Below, piece by piece: positions 62,310-64,000 of a stretch of 64,000 nt of DNA; positions within the stretch are counted from its first letter, which is position 1; every line of letters begins with the position of its first letter. Source of the stretch: Annulohypoxylon bovei var. microspora (lineage: Eukaryota > Ascomycota > Sordariomycetes > Xylariales > Hypoxylaceae); contig MU405214.1 of the NCBI GenBank assembly GCA_022836615.1, positions 372,001 through 436,000 of the forward strand, written 5' to 3'. The translations under genes were made by a program, and so were the position numbers. Below the pieces are notes generated by a model. The model worked only from the letters and a program-made list of their open reading frames with translations. It had not been told where the DNA came from and made no database searches.

Positions 62310-64000
62310 GACTATTTCCTTCCTTTTGATTTTATCTTAATTTTTTAATAATATTTTTTTACACCCTCGAGAAATCGTCTACTATTTGAGTAGCTCCACT
62401 CTGATTGGCTAGACCTGTCTGGGATGATTGAAGTAGTATCGCAGGTGTTGGGTTTGAGGCGGGGTGCAGATAGATACCCAGATCAGACTGATAGATCCGG
62501 GCCGCACTCGCTCAATTTTTGACCCGAGAGGTTCGTGTGACGAAAAATGCAACTATGCTGCTACGTAACCGGGTTAATGATTGAAGTGATAGAATGTGGT
62601 TGAGTGCGCGGATTGTATGTGAGATATGAGATGTGATGTATGCGCGTGTGTTGTGAATAGGTGCAAGTTGTAAATGTTATCATCAGAAAATAAATTATGA
62701 TGATATGAGATGAATGAAATTAACTGTTACACCCGAATTTGTACTTCAGGTAACTGCAAAGTGGAAATAAGAAAACTTTGAAGGCAAACGGGAGGGACTT
62801 TCCGCAAGCGTGATAAGCAGTTACAAGCTGGAATGTACGGGAGATGAAAAAGGAAAGTGAGGGAATAAAATAACCTTAATCAGAGAAGGAAAGCGCAGAA
62901 AGCGCAGCCATCTTCATGTTTTTACCGTGCCTGCACCATTTTGACCAGCACACATAGTAGTAATTACATGGATGCTCTTACCTTAAAACACAGTAGATAT
63001 ATGACGAATGAGATAATCAGAAGCGAATCGAAGTTCTTTCCTTTTTTCAACCCGTTTCCCTTGCTCGCGTGACGTTCCCCTAAAACTAGTACGGCAAGAG
63101 ATTGGCATATATCTATCCAATCATTTCGTTTACGGCAACACTTCCCGTTTGTCTCCCTCACCTTCTCACCTTCATACCAATACCTACTTACCGACCTGAG
63201 TAGGTAATCGGTACGGCTGTTGCCACTACTAGGTAATACGTCACCTCAGCCCGTCTATAATAACCGCAAATCTGCGACGAAATGTCAACATTCTTTGAAT
63301 GTATGTATGCATGTAGGAACATACGGCAAACACCAAATTGTTCGGAACCAGAGGGTATCATTGCCTATCATCTCTGTGATATCGTACAAACGTAGCCTGC
63401 TAGCTACACCATCAATCGTTCGTTCGTCGTGGTATCCCGCCTGCCCATCCTCCCAAACCCATATTGCAGTCTACCTCCCGAGCCATTTCTCCCCCTTCAA
63501 CCAACGTCCTGTTCTTCAAGTTTAGCTGCGGCTATTTCGACACAGAGTTCGCCCCGTATGCCGTTCGTTTCGGAACGGATAGTAAGGATGTGTAGGGTAT
63601 ACGATGGGTGCCTCCAAATCAAAATCAAGCCCTATAAAACCAACGCCTCTCGATCGAGCGAAAAATAAAAGCGCAGCAACTCTGGTATTTTTTGCCCATA
63701 AGTGTGTATCAAATTTTCTGTGTGCTTTTCTGTGGTATCATCCGACGGCGTCCTCCCGCTCCAATCTGCAACGCCGTATTCCGTCTTGCGCAGCTCGTGG
63801 TATCATGTCCAGATGTACTCGTGGATATAAAGCGTCAAATAGAATCGTCTGCAGCCACCGCCTAGCTGCGCTGCAAGGCGGAATGAAAGAGATAAAAAAA
63901 TAAAAGCAAACAAACAATAGACTTTGAAACCTCGAGAAGGAATAGAGAGATGAGACGAAACTATAAATCAAAGAGGAAAAATTATGAAACGCAGAGCCGA
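62310..64000. other. Right end of window, no supported gene
   Basis: Promoter side of the acetyltransferase gene followed by unassigned DNA. A small plus-strand frame at 63604-63903 begins MGASKSKSSP, which fits an N-myristoylation signal, but it has no recognisable domain. If real, it could be the first exon of a gene continuing past the window. Confidence 0.5.

Overview
This 64 kb window is nuclear DNA of a filamentous ascomycete (Pezizomycotina, most likely a Sordariomycete). The evidence is short GT-AG introns (mostly 53-107 nt) with CTAAC-type branch points, proteins of unmistakably fungal type, long promoter and intergenic tracts, and many dispersed TACCTAGGTA/CATACATAC-like microsatellites outside the genes. 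The class is an inference; no marker in the window fixes genus or species.

Only nine genes can be supported, all housekeeping or regulatory. From left to right they are: an APC2-type cullin subunit of the anaphase-promoting complex (minus, single exon); a five-exon protein with a C-terminal pair of C2H2-like fingers (minus); a Rab GDP-dissociation inhibitor with eight exons, four of them tiny (minus); mitochondrial ribosomal protein uL29m/MRPL4 (minus); a Klf1-type transcription factor with two C2H2 fingers and a fungal_trans domain (plus); a small probable membrane protein with a 14-nt first exon (minus); orotate phosphoribosyltransferase URA5 (minus); the nucleolar GTPase NOG1 (plus, divergent from URA5); and a GNAT acetyltransferase of the arylalkylamine/polyamine type (minus). 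The exon structures were rebuilt by hand; each joins in frame and restores a family motif or gives an intact reading frame.

The rest is gene-poor. The stretches 5.4-12.7 kb, 14.2-31.0 kb and 34.8-48.4 kb hold no gene I can recognise. They hold a clean TA-flanked MITE (8704-8980), two more short inverted-repeat elements with the same terminal heptamer (15758-15871 and 16608-16714) around a degraded direct repeat, a tRNA-like Pol III-type unit (29785-29890), simple tandem repeats, and several open frames that are probably chance or relics.

The genes do not form a pathway or cluster; their functions (cell cycle, vesicle traffic, mitochondrial translation, pyrimidine synthesis, ribosome assembly, acetylation) are unrelated. 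I found no biosynthetic cluster, CRISPR array, virus-like region or clearly new multi-gene system. The observations most worth a second look are the three small inverted-repeat elements, the tRNA-like unit, and a protein-like orphan frame at 40650-40970.
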